Source: Verpa conica (taxonomy: Eukaryota; Ascomycota; Pezizomycetes; Pezizales; Morchellaceae). Taken from it: 64,000 nt of DNA. Positions 44,550 through 57,702 of this stretch are shown in pieces (positions within the stretch are counted from its first letter, which is position 1; every line of letters starts with the position of its first letter). The translations under genes and the position numbers were made by a program. The notes beneath the pieces are model-generated. The model was not told the DNA's origin and did not search any database. It saw only the letters and a program-made list of their open reading frames with translations. The stretch is taken from positions 62,001 through 126,000 of the forward strand of contig JAUFSD010000021.1 in the NCBI GenBank assembly GCA_033030425.1. The letters are read 5' to 3'.

Positions 44550-44978
44550 TAACTCTGGCTATGGCCAGGTCTAAGACAATTTTTCAGCTAGATTTAAACT
44601 CGCTGCTTGCTTTTCTGAGCGGGGGAGAGGGGTACTGCGCGTTCACACGTCACTGTTGTTGCCACTGGTAGTTACCTCTCATGGAGGTTTCAAGAACCGC
44701 ACGCTTTTCGAGTAAGCTCACCAATCTTTCTTTCCGCTGTACTTCTATCTCTAAATCTATCAGTAGAGTTACTAACTCCTAAAACAGTGCTTATTATTGC
44801 TGTGGACTTTAATCTTTCAGACATGGCATACTCTCCTTGAGGTAAGGTCACTCCTAGGTCTCGCATATTCAGCTCGCATCGTCCGCTATCAAAACCGCGG
44901 GAAAAAATACTGACGTCAACTATAGTTGGTATAGGGTTTAAATACATGCGCCTTATATCTCAGCCTACTCGCGCAACC

Positions 44979-45001
44979 GGGTCAGGGTCAGGGTTAGGGT
45001 T
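44979..45001. repeat. Degenerate telomere-like run
   Basis: Nearly four units in a row fit GGGTYA: GGGTCA, GGGTCA, GGGTTA, GGGTT. Fungal telomeres are TTAGGG repeats, so this may be an interstitial remnant; single matches elsewhere in the window (7980, 33176) are shorter. Confidence 0.5.
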
Positions 45002-48000
45002 CTACAAATGCACCCCCTGATGGACCAAGACATTAGCATGGTTACCGATTACAAGGAACTTTAAGTTAACGACATCGAATAGCAAGCGAAGATTCTAGAC
45101 GGGAATTAAAGAGAGGCACACGTAGTGTTTCCGTTGGTTGTTACATAGATATATCAGGACTTCACCCAATTAAGGTAGATGCCTAGTCAATATCTTAGGT
45201 ATCTTATACCCAGTTATATATCTCCAGAATCCCTGAGGTACCGATTAATCAAGATCTCTTAAGTTTCCTCGGCTTGGCCGAGTCAAGTGACCTATGCTCG
45301 CAAAGCTGTTACCGGTAAGGAAAAGCCATTCCAAAGTATTTTTTTTTTCGGGATAAAACTTCTATTTCTGAAGATTATATTATAGAGCTCATCGTTTCTT
45401 AGATCTTTGTATCAGCTCTTTTTTAAGTTGTTTTTAGCCGAACCTACATATATATTACGCCATGTATACTTATACCTTTCCGACTGTATTTATTATCACC
45501 GACAACCTGCCAGGTATGCAACCTCCCGTTCTCGCCTGCCGTCGGGGGGAGTCATCTTTAAGCCTTTCCTATAGATCGTTTTTTTATTTTCAACCGGGTT
45601 TAGCGCCAGGGCCGATCTCGGGATCCAGAGACAAGGCTCCCATAGAACAATCTATATCCCGCAACACGGATACAATCAGTGTGTAGCACAAAGGGTCCTG
45701 CAACTAGTAAAGTTACACAAAAACCTTCAATGCGAGGTTTGGCAGGAGCCGCCACAAGAATTATGCTAGCCTTCAAGAACTTGAGTGATTATTAAACGCC
45801 TCTTAGGATGGACTACACGAGGCAGACACCCGAGGTGGCTTCAGAATCATTGGGCAAGTAGACACTATGGCCTATAATAATACCTAAATGTCTCATGACT
45901 TCAAACTAGAATTCGTTGCAGCAACGCCACATCTTAACCGGGTGCCCGCATGAATAAGAAGGAATCAATATAAAGGTAGGACAACGCCATTCCAACTTCT
46001 TTAGACGACTGATATCCCACAAATTTCTGACATCATGACTTTTACAAGTTGTGGAGGAGGTAATTGTACTACGCCGTGCACCCGCGAGAGGGGTATAAGG
46101 TAAATTCCGCGGTCATTTCCAAAGAGTCCTACCCTATCGGAAAACAAGCCTTGCATTTCAATATGCAGTAGGCCTGAAAATACCATGTCGAGCCTTTGGG
46201 GTACAATTCGCGTTTCAATTAACAATTACTACTGGTACAAATATCTGGATTAATTGCTAGCTAGGATCTATACGCACGATGATTTACCTGTGGATATTAA
46301 TCCAAAACTACTTAACAACTCGGTATTGTGATCTAAAGATGTTTAACGACTGACTGCACTGATCCGCTCCAGCCTAACCTACCCTAGTTTAGGTCGTTTT
46401 GGTCAACCCGTTGATTTGTAGATGAGTGATGTTTGGAGATCACGAGGGGTCTGATCCCAGAAGTAGCTATGCATTGTACGTGTCGCTCACAGTATGACTA
46501 TTTTGTATTTGCTAAATATCAAAAAAAAAATTATTCCCCAAAATAACGCTAAAGCGATTAGTAGTAATCCGGTTTACAGAAAAAACAAAGAGGAAAGCTG
46601 GTTCTTCATATCGGATTATTATTTTTGGAGCACACAATCCCTCCAGAAGTCTTAACAAGAGAAAAGAACTCATGCTTAATTCGGCTATAAAACAAGTATA
46701 CTGTTAAAGAAAATTATACCTAATTTAATACCCAAGAATTCATGATAATTCCTTTTCATTTTTCTCTTAGGCTCCATGATTGGTTTACCGTGGTAAGAGT
46801 CACCCGGGCCGAAATCCCTATTAATATAATCTAGGACTAACTCAAGCTATGATAGGTGAGACCAACGGACGAATAGGAGGACATATCAAGCCCTTCTAGC
46901 AACACTGGGGAAAACAAGCTTCAGATTCAATGAGGATATGTCACACATTTGTCTTTCCGTAGCTCAGTGGGCGCTGACTTGAAAGCGGGTAAAATAATTT
47001 CATGGCACTCTATGAAGAACATCAAAACAGAGCTTTTGAGTCTTTCCGGTTTAAACGTCATCTCGAATCCTCTCATCTCTTGGCGATATCTCAAGTCACC
47101 CTTGGTTTCACCCGTCCTAGGGAAGGGCATTGGGGTTCTGGAAGCAACTTCTTCGACGATATTGCACCGTGTGCCACGTAAGGCGTGCTAAATTTCAAAT
47201 AACTGCAGCAAGGTTTGTTAACATTTAGCTGATCGCCATGTGATTATTGTAAAACTACTGAATTACCGTAAAAGGTCTAGATACCACATTGAACGTTTTA
47301 AAGGGAACTAACTAGGATCCCACATTTAAGGATTTTCTAAGCGGAATGCCTATATAGGTTTGAGGTTTGGGTGTGGATGCATCGATGACTGGTGTTTGGG
47401 TCTAGGGGGAATTCCTACCCGATAATAACGAGGTGCTGTGCTCGGCGGTGTTGCGCAAAGGACCGTCGCCTTTGGTCGGGGACTGCCGGGTCTTCTGGGC
47501 CGCTAGAGGTCGCTGCGGCGAACGCATGATCCTTGTTTGGACAGAAATGGCTGTATTTCGGAATATGGACGAGCAGCTATCACCACTTGCGTATTTGAAA
47601 ACAGGAGCACAGTGAAATTATTGCCCCCGCACACGGCCGAAAACATTACGGGTAAAAGAATTGAAATAATCGCTATGGGATGAGATAGTACGGATAACTG
47701 CATCTATCTTGCGATCAGCGCTTCCTACCAAGATTATAAAGACCTTTATCTTTCTCACGTATTATCAGTAAAGCCTAGAAGTAGTCTATATACTGCCTGT
47801 TCACTCCATACTTTGGTATTTACTCATCAGCAACACCCTCAGCCTTTCCCCGGTCCTAGCAACAATAGCGATAGCCTAGCCACTACACTTCTTGCTTTAG
47901 CAATAGTCGCCCTAATAACGTACTCGGCGTATAGTAATACACACGTAAACCATGACTAGAAAGTCCGTTCCTTCATCCAAGCTAGAACCTTCGTCGGGAG

Positions 48001-51000
48001 TCATAACCAAAGAGTGCAACGCTAGGTAGGAAGCTTAAAACCTACCCTATGTTTTACAACGCCCCCAAAATTTAGTTAATCCTTCAAACCTTGCTTATAT
48101 CTTGTATTAGTTACACACATTCCCGCGATAAAAGAGGTTTTAAAAGGGCTTACTCTAATACGGTAGAGTCAAAAGGGTTCAATAGAGGTTCTCCTGAGGT
48201 CTTTGTTGAGGTTTGTCGCATAGTGACTTCGTAGATCTCCTAAGGCTTTTTCTAACCCTAATAACTACAAGCGTACCGCAGGACCATATAAACCGACCCT
48301 ACCACAGCCATGCAGCGACAATATCAAAAAAGAAGTCGAGGATGGGAATATTGATCGTCCCTTCGAAAATTATGTTAAAAACTACAACTACTTGCAAGGG
48401 GTGCCTTCCATATTTACGCGAGTCACCCCTGGAGAGGAACTGTGCTCAGTTTTGAGACGTGTCGACGAAGTACTTGCAACAGCGACAGCGGCAAATCACA
48501 CCTCCCCTCACCTCTCCAAGGCGCAACTCGAAATCCATGGTTATCAGTTTCAGACACCACTTGAGCGGTATCTAGGAGAACCCTAAGGTTTACATCCTAT
48601 AGATGTGGGTCCCAATACGGGTTTTATACCTCACGGATTCATTTTAGTTGTAGGAATCAACCCTTGTCCTTGTCTACGTTGAATACTACAGTCTCCGATA
48701 TTTTCATTTATAGGCTTCCTTGAATGTACCCTACAGCTGTGTCTAATATGCAGCGAGTGCTTTGCCATAATTTGTATTAACGGGTAAATCTATATATTAG
48801 TTTCAATACTTACGAGTTTTTCGGTGTTAAGGAGGTAACCACAGGCGGGAAAAGGCTTAGGACTTTATGAGAAACCAGATCATACCTCTGATACCATAGT
48901 TCGCACCTTGACGTGGCCCCCTTTTATTACTTCACTGTCTAGAAACCAGCTTTGCTGTACCAAGAATTTATAGTATCTTAAGGCCCTTCCCTGTAATTAC
49001 ACGTTGATGCTTGACAGAGTGTAGTACTCCAATGACTTAATATAACCGAGCTAAACCTTTCCATATTATTTGAGGAGGCACAATACTGGGCGCTTTACTA
49101 ACATGGGGTTGAAACATCAAGACGCCCAACCACAGAGCTTGAGATGCAAGATAATTCCAAATCCACCCCACTCTATATATGCTAGTAGAATGTACAGAGT
49201 AGGGGGATTTCTTTCTTGGCTAATCCCCCGTAACCTCCAAATGCCTCTGTATAAATACCCGGCCCCACGCTTTCCTTAAGATACATGGACATTGCTACCA
49301 CAGACACTTATCGCTATTATAAGACACTAAGCCTCGCTGGTAGAACTTCTCCCAGAACTTGAAATTAATACCACCATGGGTGAGATTCTATGTCTTGCAC
49401 TACGCGTACCTAATGTTTTAGAGAAATGGCTGGAGCCAACACCCATAACCGAGGTGGTCAGATTGTATACTACTCTGTACGGTCGCGTACAAAATTCAAT
49501 CGTTTTACTATTAAGATACTATTTTATTAGTACGTACTCTACATGGTAACGTGCAATCATGTGATTTGATACATATATAGTATCTGACTCTACCAATCAC
49601 AGCAAAATTTCACTTTATTGGATCTAAGTTCCTAATCTTAGAGTGCAAAAACGTTCAGTGAATCTCTGGAAGCTACGTCGGACAAAACTCTTAACTTAAC
49701 TCTGGCCGGTCCCGAGAAACACCTACGATAACTAACCACCCGATAATTGGTGGAAAGGTATATTGTGTTATTTCATGTCAGAGGGGTCTCATATTCTAAT
49801 TTAAATAGACTGGCATCCCCCAAACAAACCAACTACACATACTCATACAACATCCCATATCCCACTCCATTAGTAAGGACAGAAATAAAGACGCCCTTTT
49901 TCAATACACACTTTGCGGTATTCGTAAATACCGGTGCACTGCTTGCTTTTGGTCCCTTATGAACACCCCTCTTCCGATTTGGATACTCCTTATCCTGCCT
50001 ACACATAGTTATGCCCCACTATCAAGATCTATCACTTTTCCCGACTGAGACGAACCATAACCGGCGATAGGAGGGGCAGGGCCAAGACCCATAGTAGCTA
50101 GTGCACTCCAAAGATGCTAGGGATTTTGGAGCTTTTATTCAACTCTAATAATAGGTCTCAAATGAAAAGATCGGTCCCAGGGCTATGCGGACTGCAGAAA
50201 ATATTTTGTCCCTCGAACGTCCGCCAGAAATGCCCTATGCCGTAAGTTAGGATGCGCTAACTATTTTGGGGTTAGCCCAACACGTGGTGACTTCAGTTAG
50301 CTCATGAGATAATACTTTAAAACAACCACATCCTATAGCATTTTCGTTCTGGTTGACCTTGATATGGTGTTAGGTCGTACCTAGGGCTGGACCAAACGGT
50401 CGCTTAAACATTTTTCACGGCTGATAGTGGAGAAATCTACATTATCTTTTCGCTATATGCCGTATTCATTATTACCCCGCTGTTAGACCATGCGTCGAGC
50501 GTCCCCTCAAAAACAATGGTGTCATATATTGGTAAGGTCAATAGTATGGATCACAGCTACTTTTTCTCATATTAGCCAGTACTCTCTCTAGCACTTTAAA
50601 AAAGATGAGTCAGCTAATTTAAAGGAATACAGAGCCAGTACACTTTCTGGATGCTAGAAAACGACCCGGCTCTAAAAGTTGTTAGCCCCTACTTTGACTA
50701 TTTATTACCTTGAATTATCCAGGAAGTTTAGTGGTAGTAAACTAATCGGGAAATAATACTAGGACGCATTTAAACCTAATCTTCAAGGTCTGACTTACTA
50801 TACATAGCCCTTTATATTCATAGAGAAGTTAGACTATTTTTTCGCTCACTGGATCAGTGCAAGCTAAGTTCATGATTTAGAACTTAGGTGATCTCCAACA
50901 ATATGACCCACTGACTTTGAGACTGGTCACAATATCAATACCGCGATTTAACTATATTCCGCGGATCAGCACTACAATAATTCGATAGCCATCTTAGCTT

Positions 51001-51876
51001 CGAGCATATCACATAAATATATCAGTGATAGGGGTGCGCATGGATAGAGCATAGTTTCTACGGAAATACTACTAAAAGATACGCGAAAATCGTTATAATA
51101 CTCGGTTTTACAAAACCAGGGGCTTTGTTTCAATGGTCATCAACACCGAGCCACTAGTGGCCCGGATTACAATATTATTCGCTTTATATTGCACCACCCT
51201 CCTCGCATAAGCCGGTTGAATATGCATGAGCGACGATAGCGGTGTAAGAGTTCTCGTGGCCAGTTGCCGAGATCGAGAGGCCAGCCGTTATGTTGATCGG
51301 AGAATTAATTCTTATGCATGCGTGGCACCATAGCGGGAAGAGATGAATGACCTGTATGTACAGTTTCGGGAGAGAGCCCGATGAATATTGAACCCCGTGT
51401 TATTAGGGTAAGGTGCATAAATGGAATTGGTCCAGACTTTAATGGTAAGAGATCGTGGCAATTTTCTTCTTTCTGCGGAACGTTCCACGAACTTTTCTAG
51501 TTGTGGGCTCCGCTCTTTCCTATAACAATAGGTGTTCGCCCGGGTATTATTGCCTAAAATGAAGTGTATCGAATGTAGGAAACACACCAAATAATGTCTT
51601 AATTCGAATCAGGAGTCCTCAATTATTACAGAATCTGCAAATGTCGATCTATCAATCTTTTTTTACCGACCCACTAGCGTTTAATACCCAAAAAATAGAG
51701 CACCAGAGCGAGCATTACTAAAATCGTAAGCATTACAAATCCCCCAAAACAGCTATAAGATTTTAACAACACATAGAATACTTTCCGGGAGCTGTGCATG
51801 CCCAAAGACGAACACATATCGCTCCACAACAAATGTCGAAGGCCGTTCAATCATTGCGAAACAGATAAGAGCTCAC

Positions 51877-52060
51877 CCGCTCTTCTGCATCTGAAAGCAT
51901 ATTTGTCATAGGTTCTTGGAGCCCCACTAGTCCCTCTTCCAGAGCACGAATCCGCAATTTAGACCCCCGAAAAACGTTTTCCCCAAAGTTTAGGCAGCTG
52001 ACGATAGCACTTAAATCTGCCCATTTTTCTCTACCCACTTCTTTCTCTCGTTGTCTGGCC
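51877..52060 (-). pseudogene. Exon-like frame of unknown family
   Basis: The minus strand has a 61-codon frame bounded by an acceptor-like CAG-type end (TTTAAG at 52061-52066) and a GTGAGC donor at 51876-51871. It encodes a charged, helix-prone segment including EKWADLSAIV, GSKLRIRALEEGLVGLQEP and SDAEERV. Neighbouring exons were not found. A 21-base piece recurs exactly at 10314-10334, where the same GLQEPMT residues are encoded on the minus strand. I take it as a relic of a dispersed gene or element. Confidence 0.3.
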
Positions 52061-55000
52061 CTTAAATGAAACGCATACCCGTCACAAGAATTGCTGTTCT
52101 TTCACTATAGCCCGTCAAAAACTCAGCCTAATACACCAGTATACAGATCTTACAGTGTCGTTAGCGCCTCTTTAATAATGACCAAAGCTATGGAGATTGA
52201 CCCTTCGACCCTGCTAAAGCCTCCATCAAGTGCTCTGCGTAAAAAACCGAAGAGGTAGATCATATCTCGTTAACCTAAGCGATAGAGAAACCAAAAGCTA
52301 ACTGCTGTTATTAAGTCTACCGTTAGGGCCAAATACGCAAAGCATAAAAGTATACAATCCAGAACTCCTTGTGACGAATACCAAGGTTTCTCGCCTATTA
52401 AGCACTTGCTAAAAATAATAACGTCGGATAAGGACAACGAGCATAAAAACTCTCACATCAAAACCTACCATGCCAATCGCCACACAAACTTCACAGCTCT
52501 TTTCAAGTATACGGATGAGAAACTCACTAATACACCAATCCAAAGTAACACAAACACCATTTCTCCGAAACCCGAGCGTCAGAACCGCGCATGTGACATC
52601 AAACCTTCTATTAAAAGATTTCTTGAAGAGAAATCGGATGACCAACCTTGGGCTGCAGGCTTAAGCATCTCATGCCAGTGCGAGGAGTGTGCCATGCAAG
52701 AATAAATATGGATGAGTGGGGGGAGACTAGCCTAACATCCGTAATGGGGGCGGTAAGCTACAATCCTATTAGATAACCATGCAGACAAAAATTCCTACTA
52801 ATACCCATTTACCTATCCCTTTGGATACAGCCAAACAATTCATGTAGCACAATCATTTTTCAAAATTTAACTTCAAGATTCTTTGCCTAGTTTTTGCATC
52901 TGGTTTTTAGTGGCTATGAAAAATTTTACTTACTCAGTTTTGTTGATCCAGCACCATAACACTCAGGCTCGGATAACAGAGGCTTAGGATGTGACATGAA
53001 TATTTGAGGACGTATAAACCGCGTCCGTTGAGTTAAAACGACGGTCTTGCATTAAATGTTTGCCGACAGGACAGATTATCCAGCGAGTGATATACCATGA
53101 TTCACCCACGAATGAAACTATTAACATATGATAAATAAACTTAACCATGTGTTCATTACTTCAATTAAAAAATTAATGCTGGCAACCGGGAAAATAGGGG
53201 CTATTGTCTAATTGAGTCCAATTAGGTCCGTCCCGCATAGGTCTTAAGGCTTGGGTCTAGACTCGGGTCAAGCTTTGGGATTCAGGCTCGAGCTTGCCCC
53301 AAAGACTCGGTCCTGCGGGGTCAAATCCAGGCTACGGAGAGCTATATCGCACATAGCGGACAGCCATAAAATGTCCCCTGGAGATAATACGAAGACTAAG
53401 TCCTTGGTACAGTGGTACGTGGCAACACCGCTAACAAGACCCCTTTCCAAACACATTCAGTTATCCTATTCTTCAAACAAATCAAACGCTTCCCTGGCTC
53501 TCTATTATCTCATGAGTATGGCTGATATTTTCGTCTATCAACTTTGTATGCACCTCCCAGTCGCACTCAGGAACAAGCCTCATCTACGCGGCACTCCTCG
53601 GGGGTCGAGCCTGATTACACGGCAAGCACAACGTGATGCTACGGACTCCTTGCCAATATTCCCGAGCATCTATATGCAGACACTGTTGCCTCCTCGGTAC
53701 CCTCGGAGAATAAATGTAAGTATTCCCTCTACTTCGGAAGTATATATTCCGATAAATAAAAAAATTCACTGAGTCTTTTTATCTATCGGATACCATAGCT
53801 CTAATTTTAACACCTCACAGTAGCCCAACGTTTACTCAAGTTGTTTATGGTACTCAAGCAGCTGGTTGGTTCAGAGAATATCATGCAGATGAGTAGGTAT
53901 TTTAATCCCCGAGTAATAATAGCTTTAGCCCTCGTGACCATATTTGCGCTTAGGCTCATCGCTCCTTGCGATTGATCTTTGGAAGAGGAAAATTAGTTCG
54001 GATTAATATGCGTGTCGTGGCCGTTGTTTTTTCCCATCGTCCACTTTGTCGGGCCCTCGTTTCTCCACGCGTATTGCTTTCTTTTTTTATATCATAACGG
54101 TCATAGGTTATCCTCTTGGCACCAGTAGATTAGGGCTTTACCGCATAGTAAAGGTGCTGCAACTGCCGGCAACTAATAACACTATTAGCTTTAGTTGTCG
54201 GTATGAATAACGTTATTAAGTAGGACCTACGCTGATTATCCCTTGTAGTTCATGCAGGCGCCTAGTAACTCGTCATATTACCCTTGGCTCCTAGATAAGT
54301 CGCCGATAAGTACAAATACAGAGAAACAGGATCGTAAGTACCTGTGCACGATACCATACAGCGCAGCAACTGCCCCGTGTTTCCGGGTTCTAACCCCTGA
54401 GGGTAAGTAAATAGAAGACGCTGCACGGCATTGTAAATAGGGCAAGGGGTAGGCTTACGATACCCGTTCAACATTTCTAGCATGGCTAATAAACACCATA
54501 CCAGCATACAGAGGAAACATAGGCAGCCACGAAGCCGAACTCTCGATCTTCGTGCAAATCCCTGTAACTAGGAATTGTACCCGAGCGCTAACACTCCCTA
54601 GTGTCAAAAAAACAACTGTTTGTTAGATCCGTACCGGGTAGACAACGTGGAGGAATGAGAGCCACCAAAGATCTGTGTTCTCGTCGAGTAGGGAAATTCT
54701 ATTACAGTAGAAAATTCCTTCGTTTTGAGTCTTTTACCCCAACGGTCCTGGTTATCGCATGGGTGCCCCTACAGACATAAAGAAGAGGTCAAATTAAACT
54801 TTATATGATGCATGATGCCATCACTAACCACATGACTGACTGCAGGGAAATCGAGAACGCGTCAAATACCAGCATGCGAACCGCGACGGCTAGTTGGGGA
54901 AGTGATAGCCGTGTCATATAAAATCCCCACCAAAATCCAAGGCACAGTGCCTCCCCCAGAGTTGCACCACACTACCCGGCTATAGTAGTTATGGGCTAGA

Positions 55001-56726
55001 CCCCGATTTAATTGTTTCTAACCCATCGTATACCAGGTGGCTACGAAATTTACGGACCGTCTCGAGAAAAAGGAAACACTGCTACGAATAGTAAATCCAT
55101 GCGACAACTACCTGGCTAAGGATAGGTTGGGTAAAGATGCCGATCTATCATAGCCCCTTGGAAACAGCCAATTGCTGTTTGGGACACGCGAGGAGAAGAA
55201 GCACAAAAGCCTGGAACTCAAAAGTGGGTCCACGAGCTCGCGCCAGGTTTCATTCGCCCAGATCTGCGCACACACACGCGCGCAGGCGGACAACTGGCAG
55301 AATGCATTACCTATTTCCCGCACCCGCTACTAGAGTGCCGGGTACAACGTGAATAACTATCCACATGGTGTGCGCGTGGAATAAGTACATACCTGTCTTG
55401 GGGGGCGCCAGAACTATACTCCGCAACCCTGTGTCGGTAAAGGAATCATACGCATTACCCAAGGCACCAGCACATAAATATGATATCCCAATCTATGAAA
55501 GTAATGGATTTAGGGTCAGATATTTTTTAATCGCATTTCTATAATGTGACCGTTAATACGACTCTGGTAATCCGACACAGGAAATAGTTTTTGGGAATAA
55601 GCAGGAAACAGCTGTTCTAGTTGGCTACTGGGCTAAATAATGTTCCTATGTAGGTTGTTTAACCGGTTCTGGTTTTATCCGTGGTCAAATTGCTACTTAT
55701 TATATCATATAAATGTAGTGTTTGTTGCTTTTTGGTGGCTTACTCTACGAATCCCATCACCTAAATCATTCAATACCAAGAAGAGAGGCATTGCTATCAT
55801 TTTGTGAGTTATCTTTAGCCGAGACATTCCTCTCATGAACTGAAAACGATACCCCTCCCCTCAAAGTATAAAGCTCAATGTGCCCTCTCCAAATTTCTGC
55901 CTACAAGAATTCTCCCCCCTCTCCCTGTTGTTCCTTGCAGGCTTTCTCTCGCCTCGTTCTCTGGGGGACATTTGCCCCTCTTCGGCCTTGCCGAATAATG
56001 CTGTGAAGCCGATTGCGATAATAATGTTTTTTTCCTTTCTCGCATAAGGCTCGGAAAGAAACGACAAGATAACCAGATAATAACTTAGAACAACTTCATG
56101 ACCCCTGGCTCGTACCTGATGATGCGTCTCTTTCTAACCCCTCCCAATGCCGCTGATCGGGCACGGCATCACATAAGGCTCGACCTAGGCTGGGCAATTG
56201 AATAAAAGTTTTGCTGCCTCTCGGACCGCTTCGAGTTGAACACCTGACAGCAACATGTATGTCTGCCCCACCAGGCGATGTGAGCTCCCCCGATGTACAA
56301 GATACTGACAGCCCTCTGAAACCAGCGATTACATGTAATCTGCATATGCCTTGAGAGGGAGACGGAGGTGGAGAAGGCCTGACAGCTCTAAGTGGATACA
56401 CCCTCATGTTTCCCATCAGTACTACCTCATCCCATTCCACCACACCATCAATCCTTTGAAACCTGCACAAGCTGCCTACTTTACGCACCATTCGTGCGAG
56501 CCACTAGTCGGTGTTCCTTCTGGCGCTTCTCGAGAAGATTCGCACGATATTAATTCGATCGCATCATTGCCCGTTCCTGTATGCTCGCCGAGGGTCACAA
56601 ACGGAGTCTAGCCCGTTGCTGTAACTATTGGCACAATTCAGGGCGAACGAAGAGCCACTATGTATGGATTGCAAGCTGGGCAGGTGGTGTGTGTTGTCGC
56701 CTGGGAGTGAAGGTCATAGGACTGCC

Positions 56727-56747
56727 CTCTCTCTCTCTCTCTCTCTT
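56727..56747 (+). promoter_or_regulatory. CT dinucleotide tract upstream of the 57137 gene
   Basis: A pure CT run followed by a pyrimidine-rich region to about 57000 precedes the small CxxC gene by 390 bp. This matches the pyrimidine tract upstream of the 6357 gene and probably marks a promoter. Confidence 0.45.
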
Positions 56748-57136
56748 TCCCTAACTTCATAAGGTGTCCCACATTCCTCTCCTCCCATCACACTCGTCTG
56801 AACCGTCCAGCTTCCCCCGCAAGTCCTCGGTCATCTCACTACAAAACTCCAGCTCTTTAAAAAACCCCAGGTCCTCCCCACATCTATCCTTTTGCTATTC
56901 TGTATACCGTAACGGCTACAGAACTCGGCTCTCGTTTACCTCAGAAGCAGCAACATCCTTACTGCCATTATCACCGTCACCTTTATTGTCGCGAGCAAAG
57001 TGGCCTCTTCTTTGGTAGTACTCTCGGCAGCAGTCAGGGAGGGACCTGTCTTCCGTCACTCCATCACTGCTTGCACAAGGATAAAGTGACCTTCAAACCC
57101 CTCGGGCCTTAATCCCACCTTGAGTTACTAGCCAGG

Positions 57137-57702
57137 ATGGCAGCAAACTCCCAAAACGTTCTCAGGATCGCCTGCGTGGATTGCAATAGGTAATCTTCGA
57201 CTTTTATTTCCGTCGTCAAGAACCAGTGCATTGATCATAGCTTTCATGGCTGACTCAAGTTACTAGATGTACCAGTTGTCTCAAAAAGTTACTCAACCCC
57301 AATAGTGTGGATACAGCTACGGTTGGTCTATCATTCACTTCTCTGAGAGTCTTTGCTAAACTTGAATCTGGTAACAAGGCTACTACTGGAGTCCCACCCT
57401 CCCAAACCATGAATTTCGGCTGTTGTCCTGGAGCACAAGTCCCTATTGCCGGGTGTTCTACTTGTACTCGAGCCATCAAGCATCATAGATCCACCATCAT
57501 GTCCGGAATCGATAGTATTCTAAACCCCTCCCCTGTTGGGAACCTCTCCTCGTGGACTGTTATCTCTCATCCACGAGGCCCAGAGCCACGAAAATATCTA
57601 GTGCAGCGACTTCTTCACTCTAGTCATGATGAACAGTCATGCATCTATGTCAAGGAAGGAAGTGGGACTGGCAAATTAAACATTTCCCCGCGAGAAAATT
57701 AG
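57137..57702 (+). CDS. Small cysteine-motif protein of unknown function
   Basis: Exons 57137-57189 and 57267-57702 join across a 77-nt GT-AG intron to 162 residues. The border completes a cysteine cluster, CVDCNRCTSC (residues 13-22), and a second set, FGCCPGAQVPIAGCSTC, follows near 60. Neither exon alone gives a plausible start and cluster together. The middle and C-terminus are polar with HPRGPEPRKYLVQRLL and no known domain. Paired CxxC motifs suggest metal binding, but I recognise no family. There is no signal peptide. Pyrimidine-rich sequence upstream supports expression. It is the only convincing gene in the right third of the window. Confidence 0.6.

Larger units (their letters stand above)
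43544..57136. other. Gene desert of about 13.5 kb with decayed repeats
   Basis: No frame in this stretch gives a recognisable protein, and stops are dense on both strands. Longer frames such as 53251-53772 and 52406-52705 have no motifs. Items that stand out are listed separately: the alternating tract at 43778, the inverted arms at 44398-44549, the telomere-like run at 44979 and the exon-like frame at 51877-52060. The last 1 kb (from about 55,850) is more pyrimidine-rich and leads into the promoter of the 57137 gene. I cannot compute a mutation index, but the composition is compatible with old, mutated transposon sequence. Confidence 0.5.

Noticed and set aside
46964..47060. A-box-like TAGCTCAGTGG followed by a weak B-box-like word, considered as a tRNA
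   Set aside because: The boxes are too far apart for a plain tRNA, the B-box match is poor, and no acceptor or T stem forms.
53251..53772. 173-residue plus-strand frame in the gene desert
   Set aside because: It is the longest frame there, but it lacks any motif, splice structure or promoter signal, and its length is within what chance allows in 13 kb.
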